Below are positions 13,235 through 25,710 of a stretch of 64,000 nucleotides of DNA, one piece after another. This stretch comes from Megalonaias nervosa (taxonomy: Eukaryota > Mollusca > Bivalvia > Unionida > Unionidae). Made by a program: the position numbers and the translations under genes. A model generated the notes under the pieces. That model did not search any database. It was not told the origin of the DNA and worked only from the letters and a program-made list of their open reading frames with translations. The first letter of the stretch is position 1, and the number at the start of each line of letters is the position of its first letter. Location of the stretch: the NCBI GenBank assembly GCA_016617855.1, contig JAECUM010010972.1, forward strand, positions 62,001 through 126,000, read 5' to 3'.

Positions 13235-13886
13235 CTGATGGAAAAAATTGCCAAGCATTACAGTGAATTTCATATTCAGTGTAGAACAATACTGTCAAAA
13301 CTATTTATCTGCTACTAATGTTTTTTCCTTCGTGAATTTGTTGCATTTTTATTTTTTAGTTCAACTTTTAAGACCTCAAGTATTAATGATCTAATCTCAT
13401 GTGATCTTAACTCCTAATTTTTCTAAAATATACAGTACTGTCATGAATGTAGGACTGGTTTGATTATGTTATTGCCTAGTGGTACCAAGGGAAGTAATTC
13501 ACCCTTGTGCCCTCATTTACAAACAGAAATTAAATAGATACTATTATTAGACTTGGTAATCCCATTATTGACTGGTCCTTCCGCATATACAGGCAGCTGT
13601 AATAAGTGCATATAAAAACTATGATATGATAGAAAATAGTGTAATTTAACAAGAGTCACTCAAACGGACTTACCCTCTACTGGCCAAAAAGAATTCCAGG
13701 AATCCAAGATAAGACTTTATTTTTTTATTAAACTACCCAGTGTTGAAACCATCTAGTGGCAATACTGAATGTAAGTTCTGTACCATTTTCAGTTAGGACC
13801 AAAAACAAATCAAAAAGTACTTGAAGGAAACCCATGTGAATATGACCTTCAATTTAAAAAAATAGCTATGAAAAGACTTTGAAGAT

Positions 13887-14266
13887 GACCATTATGGTGG
13901 CCATACTGGAGGTAAGAAGATGACCATTATGGTGGCCATACTGGAGGTAAGAAGATGGCCATTATGGTGGCCATACTGGAGGTAAGAAGATGGCCATTAT
14001 GGTGGCCATACTGGAGGTAAGAAGATGACCATTATGGTGGCCATACTGGAGGTAAGAAGATGACCATTATGGTGGCCATACTGGAGGTAAGAAGATGACC
14101 ATTATGGTGGCCATACTGGAGGTAAGAAGATGGCCATTATGGTGGCCATACTGGAGGTAAGAAGATGGCCATTATGGTGGCCATACTGGAGGTAAGAAGA
14201 TGGCCATTATGGTGGCCATACTGGAGGTAAGAAGATGACCATTATGGTGGCCATACTGGAGGTAAG
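13887..14266. repeat. Minisatellite, 35 bp x about 11
   Basis: Units read GACCATTATGGTGGCCATAC then TGGAGGTAAGAAGAT, with G/A variation at the second base of the unit (GACC versus GGCC). Each unit contains a near-palindrome, GGCCATTATGGTGGCC-like. Units are almost identical. Its sequence is an expanded fragment of the degenerate field seen at 10430-11720. Confidence 0.95.
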
Positions 14267-14523
14267 ATCAGCACCGTTTTCATTCAGGACCAAATAAACA
14301 TTATGTCTTCTGTTAAAAAACTCCATGCTGATATGACATCCGTTAAAGTGGAGTAGCAATTGTAAGATTTTCAAGATGGCTACCATGCAATTAGTGCCAC
14401 TTATAACAACTGGAGCATTTTATTCCCCATTGTCCATAACAATGGAGTGCAGCACCCAAAACTGACAAAATCTGCAGCTGGGGAAAAGGGCAAACAAGTC
14501 TGAGCCAGTGTCCAAAACCAATA

Positions 14524-16100
14524 CACCACTCCCTCGATAACTGGTGCACAACGGGGTCCACAAACATAGACCATGCTATAAGTGAGAGCCAAGTTACCGA
14601 GGGACCTCCAAAAATTGAAAAAAAATCACTTGGACATCGAGAAAACAGTGGGGGGGGGTCGGGGTTAGGAAACTTTGCTGTTTAATGACTGAATCCTCAT
14701 TTTACATTCACGTCGATAATAATTTTTAATAACGCACTTTTTCTAATGAAGTTGTTCGTTATTCTGTTTAAATAACATTTATTTTCAAAATGTCCAACAC
14801 GTGAAAGATCGTTCCAACTGGTTTCCACAACCATTACGTTTACACAAAAACATGTGTGTATTACGTCACTGCTTTTTGTTTTCTTGATGAGTCTGGTTCC
14901 CGGAGTGGTATGGCATTGTATCCTACCAAACTGGGAGTGAAAGGAGCTGGGAACTAGACTAACTGTTGATACACCACCAAACAAGATTCCTTTTGTTCAA
15001 AAAGCAAGCGGAATTTTCGTGAGACAATCGTCTACGTCAAATCTCAATTTCTGTGCTGTTCAATTAGTACAGTATTGATACCATGATTTCATTGGAAGTA
15101 ATAATGAAACTTTTTATCATTCTTGAGGATATCTCAAAGTGCCAGTTTAAGAATTTTCTGAAACTTTCTAGCCCACAATGGTCCATATCTGTGAAACCAA
15201 GTTCTTTATTTTACGAAGTATAGTATTCTTTTCGCTTGGTTGCCGTGCTATCTTTGATCACAGCTACCAATGAGTCAGTTAATTTAAGGTAGTTTATGTT
15301 ACATACACAATAACATTTATAACAGTGTTCAAATGATCAACTGAAGTGAGTTCACCCGACATACGACCGGGGCAGCTAGATTTTAAGTTTGTAGGATTTT
15401 TTCGTGCCTTTTAACATTTCTTTAATTTCACCTCCATTATTTGATTCAAAAGACATAATTAACGTGATAATACAAAGGAGGCCAGCTTTTAATTTAGTGC
15501 AACAATGCAACAAATACTTCTGCAAGTCAGTTATCAAAACACGGTCAGCACCTAAATAGGTTCTCAGAGAAATGCTCGCGGACATAGCTGTTACGGTAGA
15601 TTGACACATTTTACGTTTAATTACAAGAGGACACATTGCATTTATGATGATTACACTTAAAAGGAACTAGAAGAAAGAACTAAAACACAAATTTCAATTG
15701 ATAAATAATTATTTAATTTGCATTTATTGATTAAAGTACTGCCTCCACTCGGCGTAAGTGACATTTTCAATGATCGAAATTTCCTTACATATCGTTAATT
15801 GCGGTGTGCTAGGAATGTCACTTGGAAAGAAATTGTAAAAAAATTTTATGACTTATTTTTAAATGTGGTATTTCATAATGTTGATTAAAATTTTCAGGTC
15901 CTATCTACCGTTTTCCACGATAAAACAAGCGATATATCAAAGATTTTGCAGCTAATTTTGATCGCGATTTCCATGAAGTTCATAAAATAGGGATCCATTT
16001 TTGGGGTAATTTCTGGTTTTAAAAAATGGGATCCATGCCTGACCCTGCGTTATAAGTGGGTTCGCGAGTTATCAGGGTGCGAGTTATCGAGGGAGTGGTG
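14524..16100. mobile_element. Non-autonomous mariner/pogo-like DNA transposon, 1,577 bp
   Basis: The termini are inverted repeats: the left starts CACCACTCCCTCGATAACT and the right ends with its exact reverse complement. TA dinucleotides flank both ends (14522-14523 and 16101-16102), as expected for Tc1/mariner/pogo target duplication. The subterminal parts show further related phrases (ATAAGTG and CGAGGGA motifs). The interior is more CpG-rich than the surrounding intron. No transposase-like frame is seen: the longest minus frames (15376-15636 and 14697-14984) have no DDE-type motif. The family call is inference from TIR style and TA target. Confidence 0.82.
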
Positions 16101-16187
16101 TACTTATTTGCATTCTGGCTAGAGAAAAATATACATGCAATTTTAAGATTAAAAATATAGTGTGGGAGTTTTTCACACTCACTGTAC

Positions 16188-16436
16188 CTTGACACCAGAA
16201 GCTTTGAGACTCATGATCACTTGTTCCAAGGGAAGCCAACGGGCAGGTTTTTCCTCTCCCCAATGAGGCTGTTGTGATGCCAGTTCAAAGATTCTTTTTT
16301 TCAGTTGGTCCAACTTGGGATCAAGCATGGTGTTATCAATTGCAAACTCATCTAGCAGGTGGCGTATGGTTGGCTTGTCTCTCAGGATGTAGCGGAGCTT
16401 TATGAAGCACTTATCAATGACTTTTTGTTGAGATTC
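16188..16436 (-). CDS. ROCO GTPase gene, exon 5 (Roc-COR linker)
   Basis: This 249-nt phase 0-0 exon of 83 codons has acceptor CCCTTACAG before 16436 and donor GTCAAG|GTACAG after 16188. It starts ESQQKVIDKCFIKLRYIL and carries PTIRHLLDEFAIDN, then LKKRIFELASQQPHWGEEKP and ARWLPLEQVIMSLKASG. The block IFELA..QPHWGE..PARWLPLE is a strong signature of the Roc-COR boundary in animal ROCO proteins. It follows exon 4 directly in phase. There is no in-frame stop. Confidence 0.93.
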
Positions 16437-17565
16437 CTGTAAGGGAAATATATTATTGAACTACTGAGATCTTACATGCAGTCTGTACCATTATAAACAG
16501 TTCTGTATAGTCACATGTAGTTATTACCATCATAAATAGTTTTGTTCTGACACATGCAGTCTGCACCATCATAAACAGTTTTGTACCATCATATTCTGTT
16601 TGCTTTGTTTTACATTCTAGATCAAACAAATAGAAGGCAAACACATTTAACACAGGAATCATTCTCTGCTAAATTCAAATGGAAAACATCAATACAGTAA
16701 AATGGGCTTAAAAAAACACCTGCATGTCAAGTTATGTGAACCGACAACATGCTTATTAGGAATTCTTGTGCCAATATTTCAAATTCCCAGCTCACTCTCT
16801 AGAATAAATAAAACATGCATTAAAAGTATCCAACTTCTATCATATCTTCTGCCTTTAACTAATTACATACCTGTATACAGTCAATAAAAATTATGGTCCA
16901 GGAAAATAAATGGTGTATCCATTCTTCCAATTCCAGAACCATGAATTACATCAACATTTCTGGCCAAATAATAACTATAAACATTGTCAAATTATCTGCA
17001 TTTTTGGTTTCTCTTCATTTCTGATACCGATTTCTAAGTAAAATAGTCTGACTGTCACTGGATATTATGCATTTTATATTTTTTTTACCATTTGCCATAT
17101 TGGTGCTTAAGCAATTTTCTCCCTTTCTGTGTCCACACAGAACTGGTTTAAAAAATGTTAATAATTAACCTCAGCTTTTGAGTTTCTGGAATTTCAACAA
17201 TTCAGAAAGTGGAATTTTCACTAAAAATTCATAACAATTATTCGAAATCCAGAATAGTTAGCATCTGTATCACACTTGTTTACACTGACCACAATTCTGA
17301 TCTGCTTATTATATATGACAGCAAACTGCCCAATGTCCTTTGCTGACTGCTTCCTTGTAACCTGACATCTACCTCTAAATTCTAACTACCTACTCCTTAC
17401 CTAGAGTTTATTGCTTCTCTGTTCATCCAACCACATCTACATGTCTGTTTTCTATGCTTATCTTCTTTATTCTCTCACTCAAACTATCAACAATATCACC
17501 TCCATATTCTTCAGAGAAAATACAAATGTATGAATATAGCTCCTCTATAGATGTTATGGGACCTC

Positions 17566-17569
<4 letters not shown>

Positions 17570-17604
<35 letters not shown>
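17570..17604. repeat. AT dinucleotide microsatellite
   Basis: AT run of about 17 units; the Tyr-Ile repeats in both overlapping frames are translation of this run. Confidence 0.9.
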
Positions 17605-17606
<2 letters not shown>

Positions 17607-20600
17607 TTTGTAATCTTCATATCTGCTTTATTACTATTCATTATATATCTGCATATTTGTAAAATTACCAAATTATATAATAAATTGCTTTGGTAACATT
17701 TGAGGTGGGGTAAAACTAATTATAATTAGTACATGCTACTATGGCATTGCTGTCCTTTTCCAGGTCTCCAAGTCCCCAGTTCACACTAATTATCCAGTCT
17801 TCCAGTCAGTATTTGACGGCACCATCCTAGTCTCACTACTTAGTAATGGCCAACATACAGAATATCTTCCTCAGTTGACTTAGACTATAAGTAGAGTACA
17901 TCTGAGTGAAGTGGAAGAAGGTAATATAATAGTACCAGTTAAGTATTACCTAATTAAAATTAGTTTGCTCTCCTACAAAAAAATAAAACTACATTTTAAT
18001 GGCCGATAAGTTATCTAATTTACCAGTCAGAATGGCAGATGATTGCCTCCAGAAAACTAATAAAAACAGTCCTTACCCTAACTGTAGGAGTAGTTACTAC
18101 TGTAGGCAAGTAAAAGGTTGGGTCATGTGCTGTGCCGAGATAGGACCCATGTTTTCGCTCTGGTTTGCCAAAGATGGAAGGTAAGAGGAAGAAAAGGTAG
18201 TGTGAGACCACCAGATGTATCGTGATATAACATGATTCAGAGAGGAGCAATGGAAATAAGGCCCAAGATGTAGCAATATCCCTAACTTCATGAGCCTTAA
18301 CAGGCCTGCCAACCCTGAGGAGTCCGTCTCAGTAAGTCAGTTGATTTTTTTCCGTAAGATTGACTAGTTTTCAGTATGGTGTAAAAAAAATATCATAAAT
18401 TGCTATTGTAAAGCCGGAAATCGTAATTACATTAACGATAAACATTATGTTCAACTGAAAGGTTTGTAAAGTATGCGTAGAATTTATTTGCCACTAATAC
18501 AGTTGTACAAACTTAAGTTCCAAACCCTATGCAGCTCACTGGTTTGTTGCCATCTCTCAGCTTGACATAATTCTTGGAAATTCTTTTTCCATTTCATATG
18601 ACAATGGCAATCATATCTCCCGCCACTTGACAGACTCAGATTTGCATGTGATGTCAAATAAACGTAACTGTGTTCCTTCCAGCTTTTATTCACAAGAATC
18701 TGAATCTTTCTTTTTATTCCTCAGTGTTGATTACTAAAACTTTTCAAGAGGCTTATTTTCCCCTTTGTCTTAAAAATGCTTTGCTTGCTGGATGCCATTG
18801 ATAAACTAATTCTATAATCAACAGTTTGATCATGCAGATGCTTTGCATGAACAAACAGATGCAGTTTAAAGCATCTGAGGTGCTGCTGTTAAAGTTAGTC
18901 TGGTTCCCTGACTAATTTCACTAATTCTAATATGAATCCCGGATCCAAATCCAACATAGATGAACCAATTATTTGGATTTTTTGGCAATGATCATTTTTC
19001 TGTAGTTTTTGTTTTTATGCCACAAGTCAGTTTTTAAAGGTAATTTTTGTAAGACTTGTGGCAAAATCGTAAGGGTTGGCAGGTCTGCCTTAATTCTCAT
19101 GAAAGAAAGATCCTTCTCAGTGAGGGATTGAGAAAATCTCTTGATATGAGGACAATCCACCTAGTGGCTGCAAAATTATACGAGTAATGCCCAGCAGGTA
19201 GAAAGAGACAATTCTGGCCTTTTCTTCTCCCTTCAGAGGAAGCCAATAAAATCTTAAAGTGCTAAAGAGGCTATTTTCATCATCTCCAGCAGAAAAGGAA
19301 GTGGGACTACTAAAGATTGCCAGAAATCCAGGTACGCAAAGAAAAGAAACTGAATTATAGTTACTGTTGAGCTTTTTCCTATTAACAAGACATAAATCTC
19401 ATTCTCCTCCTCGTTGATCCTAAGGAAAGCATGAAAGAATTCTTAAGGGTAAAGTTTCAAAGGAAGCTTCATTCAAAGATGCATAACAGGTTATTACAAC
19501 ACACAAAAAACACTCAAAATATTTCTATCTAGGCATTAATGAGCAAGATACCAATCTCAAAATACTTAAGATGCTGTGCTGTGTGTGGAATTTAGCAAAA
19601 TGGGAACTCTATCACAGTATCACTTCCATTTCTTATTTTTTTAAATCCTACATTTCTTCTTATCCATATGCTCTTCAGAACTGTAGAATTGCCATACACA
19701 GTACAGCTCACGTGTATTTTCAGAACCCCATGCAACTCAGTGGGGGTGAAGAGAGACAGTGGAGAGGATCTAGAAAAAACCCTCCACCATCTCTCCATGT
19801 GTCCTGATGGTGTTGCCTCAGCAGCTCACAGAAAATTGTTCTGCACACAACACTTTCTCATGGAGTCTTTGAGGATGACCACCACAGAGTGGATGTGGTC
19901 TATATCAAATGGGCATAGCTTACAGTGTATGTCCCTTGAAAGTATGCTGTTTAACCCATTAACCCCTGCCACCTCTATAACTCATTGTACTTTCCCTTCC
20001 TCATCTCCCAAGTGCCACGATAACATGGTGCACTTTACCTAGCTTGTTTCCCGAGTGCCGAGTCTGAGTGGCAGTATTAGTCTAGGACTCTACCCCACAT
20101 GACGAGTTAAATCGGCACAAACCATTGTTGGATTTCAAGCCATTTCCTAATTATGCAAGCATTTTAACCAATACAATTTTAGCTTACACAGATAGAATGA
20201 ACATTGCTGAACAAAGGGAAAAAAATTTGACTTCGATAGTGGCAAAAATAGTGGAAATATTTAGATTAGAAAATGATGAAAATTACAAGAATCAGCCACT
20301 GGGAGTAGACTTTTACTTGACAGACTGTGACGGAGTATTCACATGAGGTTAAGTTTGCAAGAAAGATGACAAGAGGAATTTCTGTGTACATAAAATGGAA
20401 TGAATTTCATGTGTTGATAGTGTTAATCATTCAATGTGAATTCATAATGGATTTTTATGGATTATTCATGGCAAGAGAAACAAATTGGTAAGAAAATCAT
20501 TATTTTATCTTTATGCATCAGTTTTATTTCTGCATGTAGCATGAAATTTATCCCATTATATATGTAATTTTATTGAGAACTGCTGTGCCAAATTTTAGCT

Positions 20601-21119
20601 TAATTGAAGGAACATAAATAAGAAAATAACATTTATTGCAAGTAGCTCCCTCGGTAAAAATATGCAAGCCAAGTACTCTCAGCAAGTCTTAGGGATACAG
20701 GCACTGGTAAAGCTAACACTGCTCTAGGTGATCTCTCAGCATGTATGCTGTAGGGGAATGCCTAGCTATTTGGCTCAGGGGTTAATGAGTTAAAGGTTGA
20801 AAGAACGAGACATCAATTTATCTACATCTTTATCAGATGATTATACACATTTCCAAGTTCTAATGACAATTATGTAATAGATATATTGTTAAATCAAATT
20901 TTAGATATAATTAACATAGTCGCAATGCCTCAATAACTGTATTAATACTAATGTACTTTGTTCATTTATGAAAGGCTGATTAACGCCTTCTGCAACAAGT
21001 TTATGCTTTTACTTTATTCAAAGAAATCTTAACAAACTTTCACAGAGACTTGATGAGACCTTGTTGATCTTCCCTTGAACAGTGCAAAGTTGTCCTACTG
21101 TTTAAATATGAAAGGTAGT

Positions 21120-21450
21120 CCTCTGAGGTATGTACATTTAAATTCCCAATGACAGTCACCTCTGTTTAAAACAAACAAAAACTGAATTTACACTTAAATG
21201 CAAACCACATGTTTAGTCCTTAAAGAGTAATTACCCATTCATAAGGTTGAATATACATGTACACAGCTACCAACTTAAGTTTAATAGTGACTGCATTTGT
21301 ACTTTATGGGACTGGTCAGTTAATTTTATGGTTCTTTCCAATTGAGGCATTTTTTAAAATTCATTCATGTATCACAAGATAAAATTGTTTCAAATGATAC
21401 AGTTCCTTGGAAACTTAAATGGTCTCTCCCTAATAAATAGTTAGCTTGAG
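21120..21450 (-). repeat. Dispersed repeat R650, copy A (inverted, partial)
   Basis: Its reverse complement begins GGGAGAGACCATTTAAGT and goes on through GTACATGTATATTCAACC-like and AAGGACTAAACATGTGGTTT segments. These match copy C in the same order. Only about half of the unit is present. Confidence 0.75.
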
Positions 21451-22699
21451 CAGATGTTCTATAGAAATATGGTGACCATTGTAAACCCTGTTACAAAACT
21501 ACCATCAAAAGACGATGTCAGTTTCAGCATGGGAAAGGTGCATATCTAACACAAAGCGATTTGACTTTGCTTGTTGTAGTTTTTACAGTGCAAATAAAGG
21601 TTCCATCAGTAACAGCAGAATTTTGGTAATTGTTTTTAATTAATCTGACCTCAGCATATTGTTGAAATGAATCGACAATTGTCAAATCTTAAATGTTCAA
21701 CAAATTTAAGGCATTATGGGAGGTTGTATCCATTTGTGTCCAATTATCTGATCATTCTGGTAAAGAAGAGATAAAAAGAAACTCTTTTCACGATATGAAA
21801 AAATATAATCAGTCATACAGAAATGATGCATCAATGACCTAATTGTAATAATATATATCTAAGATGCTTCATTATTTCACCGTAGTTTCCTGTTTGTGAC
21901 TATTGGAGCATTTAGCTATTGAGAAAATAAAAATAAAATAAAGAAAATATACATACCAATTTCTTTTAATAGTATTTTTCCAATTTCTGTATTTGGTATA
22001 CTGTTTTGCAGCTAAAATAGATTCAGTGGAAGACATGGGATTGATTCCTCATCTCTCTTGATTGATGGATCAAGCAATCAATAAAATAATAGGTGTCAAA
22101 TTTACATTTCACTAATATGGCTTTATGGAAATAAAACACCTATCAGTAGAAATAATACCAAGTTTGGTCTCTACATGCATTTCAAACTGGTTTAGTGCTT
22201 TCTACTTCTTAGTATGGAATCATCTACTTAAAAGAAACAAAAACTTCAGAAAGTGCTATTAGACCAATTTCAAGTATAATTGGCACAATTGGTCTTATTT
22301 GCTTTAAGTCTCTCAATAATGTGTTATCGGAATGTACAGACACATTTATTTCCTTATATCTGTTGCAGTTTGTGCAATGTGCTTTGTTAAGTATCATGAA
22401 ATTCAGTATTGTTGCACTCTGCAGCGAAAAGAAAGATAATGAATGATATTTGTCAAACAATTTACAACAAAATCGCATTCATATTGGACTGATGAGAAAC
22501 AATATTGCGCAAGTTCTGATTGTTACCCCGTGCATGAGCATGGACAAGTCAGGTCAAGTTTTGGGGGGAAAAAGTTCAAAAGGGCACCAAAGCAAAAGTC
22601 TATGTTTTTATTTACTCAAAGTGCACATAATACCCAATAAACATATGCAACAATAAAACAATGGTCAAATTTCAAGTGTCAAGTGACTGTACATTTACG

Positions 22700-23340
22700 G
22701 GTGTACATTTTGTTTCTTTGGGGGGATAGGGACCCTGAACTGGCCTTGACGAGTTCTCAGTAATAGTTTGTACTACTGTTTCTTGCATTCAATCACAGGA
22801 TTATAGAGATGCGATTTAAACCCAAAATTTGTATTATAAAAAGGAACCATGCCATTCTTTTTCTTATTTGAAATAAATGTATCTTGTGATGAAAGTAACA
22901 AAAAAAAAAAAGCCTGGTCGGAAAGAACAATATAGTCCCAATGACCAGTCTCTTGCAGTACACATGTAGTTAAAACTGAACAAGTATATATATTCAACCT
23001 AGTGACTGGGTCATTACATGATTTTGTAAATTCAGAATTTGCTCATTTTTGTTTTGGTTTTTTTTGCAAGTGGCTGTCAACTGGAATTTAATTGTCGAAA
23101 CCTTAGGGTGTGTTAGTTGGTTCAGATTTCTCTGAATAAAGTAGAAGTGTAAACATACTGCACGATAAACTGATCAATCTTCTGTAAATGTACAGAAAAG
23201 ACAAAACAGTTTTCTTTCATTTTTTACGGAAATTAAGATCACTTGATTCTTGAAATAGTATCTGATTGTACATCATGCATGACATTTCGGTCTTTCCTTG
23301 GATGGTTATCATCCATCGACTAATCAAATTTTAATCAGTA
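22700..23340 (+). repeat. Dispersed repeat R650, copy B
   Basis: In order it contains a CATGCCATTCTTTTTCTTAT segment, GTACACATGTAGTTAAAACT, CTGGAATTTAATTGTCGAAA and CATTTCGGTCTTTCCTTGGA. Each is paralleled in copy C. Boundaries are approximate. Confidence 0.75.
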
Positions 23341-23540
23341 AAACTTTTGTTTTTATTGACTGGACCATAATTTGTGCTACCTGTAATATGTGCAATATGC
23401 CAAGTCATTTGCATTATAGAAATGCACCTTTCTCAAGCTGAAATTGACATCTTCTTCAGGTGCTAGCATTTTATAACAGTGTTTACAACAGCCACTGCCT
23501 TGATTTCTGCTGAACATCTGCTGAAGCCAAGTTTTTATTA

Positions 23541-24205
23541 GGGAGAGACCATTTAAGTATCCAAAAGGGGAGGGGAAATGCTTGAAAACTTTTGTTTTAT
23601 TCTGATTTGTGTCATAAAAAAGAACACCAAGCCATTCCTTGCTTTACTTGAAACAAACTGATCATGTGATTAATGAAATAAAAAAAGTACCACAGCTGGA
23701 AATAATAATTTAGTTCCATACAATTAAATGGCCAGTCCCAAACAGTGCACGTGCTTTCAGAATTGAACTAGTTGGTAGTTGTGTACATGTACATTCAATC
23801 TCGTAACAGTGCCATTTCTGCTTAAGGACTAAACATGTGGTTTGTATATAAGTGTAAATTCCGTGGTTTGTTTTTTTTTGTTTGTGTTTTTAACAGAATT
23901 TGTTGCTATCTGGAATTGAATTGTCCATACTTCAGTGGTTTACTGTTCATATTGAAACAGTAGGATAAATTTACACCATTCAAGAGAAGCTCAACAAGGT
24001 GGGCCTCTCATCAAGTCAGTGTACAAGTTTTCTAAATGTGCAACATGTACAGGACTTTTCAAATTATTTTCTATTGTCCATATATAGGATTGAAATAAAG
24101 ATAACTGATTAGTGAAATCGCATGTGATCATTAATCACTCATGACACATCGGTCTTTCCATGGGTGGTCTTCATTGATTGGCTGTTCCAATGTCAATCAA
24201 TAATG
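23541..24205 (+). repeat. Dispersed repeat R650, copy C
   Basis: It opens GGGAGAGACCATTTAAGTAT and contains CAAGCCATTCCTTGCTTTAC, CTGGAATTGAATTGTCCATA and CACATCGGTCTTTCCATGGG, paralleling copy B. It ends about 100 bp before exon 4. No reading frame longer than a few dozen codons spans it, so it looks like a non-coding transposon or a fragment of one. Confidence 0.75.
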
Positions 24206-24305
24206 CCGATCAGCCACTCCATGTCTTTATATTGTTAACAAGAAATAATGAAGCCAATCTCCAAACCAAACATTAAAGATACATTTAAATCCAATCTCAA
24301 TATAC

Positions 24306-24412
24306 CTCTGTTATCATATCTGCATGTGTTCCCACAAGAATCACAGCGGGTATGCCAGACAAAGGGGATGGGGTACAGGAATGTATGGAATTCAGCCAGA
24401 TACCTATCAGGT
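24306..24412 (-). CDS. ROCO GTPase gene, exon 4 (Roc G4 motif)
   Basis: This 107-nt exon has acceptor CTCTCTTCAG before 24412 and donor ACAGAG|GTATAT after 24306. Its first two bases complete an Asn codon with exon 3. It encodes LIGIWLNSIHSCTPSP, then GIPAVILVGTHADMITE. The phrase PAVILVGTHAD is the Roc G4 region (THxD replaces NKxD), which binds guanine. It ends in phase 0, as exon 5 requires. Its presence in the correct order makes the Roc GTPase fold complete: G1 in exon 2, G3 in exon 3, G4 here. Confidence 0.93.
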
Positions 24413-24452
24413 CTGAAGAGAGAACAGAAACTAATTTATATATGCTTGTATA

Positions 24453-24485
<33 letters not shown>

Positions 24486-24989
24486 TTATATGGATGACAC
24501 TATATTCAATTCAAGACAAGATTTCATTATCTGATTATGTCTTTAACAATAATAATTTGCATCTAAATAATACAAATCCTGCAACATTACATTAAATCTT
24601 CAATGCTACCATTAAGTATGCAGTATTGAAAACAATGGTATAGACACAAATACAAGCTCACACTGGAAAAATACAAAATTTACAAGGCAGCCTCCATAAA
24701 AGTATCAAAAATTGTTGCTTGTTTTAAAGTCGCATCCAAATATTTCCATAAGACTATGAAAATTTTCTTCCTTTATTTTGAATGACCATATATAATTTAA
24801 ATTATTTTGAGGTATGGATAACATTGACTTTTTTGAACAATTCAAATGTAAAGTACTTAATACACTATCTTCATACTTCTATGGACCCAAATCCCCTTAA
24901 CAACAGTTTATTTTTTATGTGTATCATGGACTGAGCATATTGTTTCAGGAAAAGTTCCTGATTTTCTCCATTTTACATGAGACAAGGAA

Positions 24990-25330
24990 CCACTCCTGCA
25001 AGAACAAATTCATGACTCATGAACTGTTCATGAATGTGCATGAACTGTTCTTGAAATGTTCATGATTAGTTCATTTCAGTTAATTTCATGAAAGTTCCAC
25101 AACTAAGTTCATGAACACTTCATGAATTTTGCTGCATCATACATGAAGTTGATGAACATACTGATGAACTTTTATAAACCATTATAATAACTCTAATGTT
25201 CTTGAAATGTCAAGAACTTGGTTCACGAACAATTCAAGAACTTTGATGCACCACTAAGATCTTTATCAAAAATGATTATGACATTTCTATACCAAAATAT
25301 TCATAAAATGTTCATGAAAATTAATTATAC
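24990..25330. repeat. Cluster of palindromic TTCATGAA / GTTCATGAAC motifs
   Basis: More than a dozen variants of the 8-10 bp palindrome (TTCATGAA, GTTCATGAAC, AACTGTTCATGAATG and AAGTTGATGAAC-like) occur at irregular 15-30 bp spacing. The spacing is too irregular for a simple tandem repeat. A similar style of cluster, with TCACATGAG, lies at 37640-38010. Confidence 0.6.
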
Positions 25331-25710
25331 AAACTACCTCACAATGTTGGTGAAATATCAATAAAGATAAAAAAAATTAAAACATTATATGAATACTGTA
25401 TAAATGTTAATAGAGATTTTATATTTCAATACTTGTGCACTTAATCTGATTTAGTTTTGGATTAATATGGGTAAATAATTTCTGGCCAGCATGAACAAAA
25501 TGTACTTGCTATAGAATTTTTCAATTACATTGTTGTAACATTTTCATCCATTACTGTCATAAATTATATACTCTGTTGACTTTGAACCAACATCTGTTGC
25601 CAATCTGCCTTAAAAACCAAAATATGTAAACAATCATCATCCTGTCTGGATGATAGTGAAAGAAGGCATGATATGATCAGTTAATAAATGCATGTGATAT
25701 GAGCAGATGG

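Larger units (their letters stand above)
13235..16187 (-). other. Intron 5 of the ROCO gene
   Basis: The intron of about 3 kb is dominated by an 11-unit minisatellite (13887-14266) and a 1,577-bp TA-flanked transposon (14524-16100). Only 87 bp separate the transposon from exon 5. Confidence 0.8.
16437..24305 (-). other. Intron 4 of the ROCO gene
   Basis: The intron of about 7.9 kb includes an AT microsatellite (17570-17604) and three copies of a long dispersed repeat (21120-21450, 22700-23340, 23541-24205). The rest (16440-21100) has no supportable gene. A 124-residue plus-strand frame at 19668-20042 and a 73-residue frame at 20125-20346 lack motifs and splice context. Confidence 0.7.

Noticed and set aside
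13887..14266. Regular direct repeats resembling a CRISPR array
   Set aside because: Units are contiguous with no unique spacers, and the context is a eukaryotic intron; it is a minisatellite.
17423..17696. Overlapping Tyr/Ile-repeat open frames on both strands
   Set aside because: They are translations of an AT microsatellite with no other support.
19668..20042. 124-codon plus-strand frame
   Set aside because: It has no motif, unusual composition for a protein and no usable splice sites; it lies within a ROCO intron.
20125..20346. 73-codon plus-strand frame with plausible composition
   Set aside because: It is short, isolated, without recognisable domain or splice signals; not enough to call an exon.
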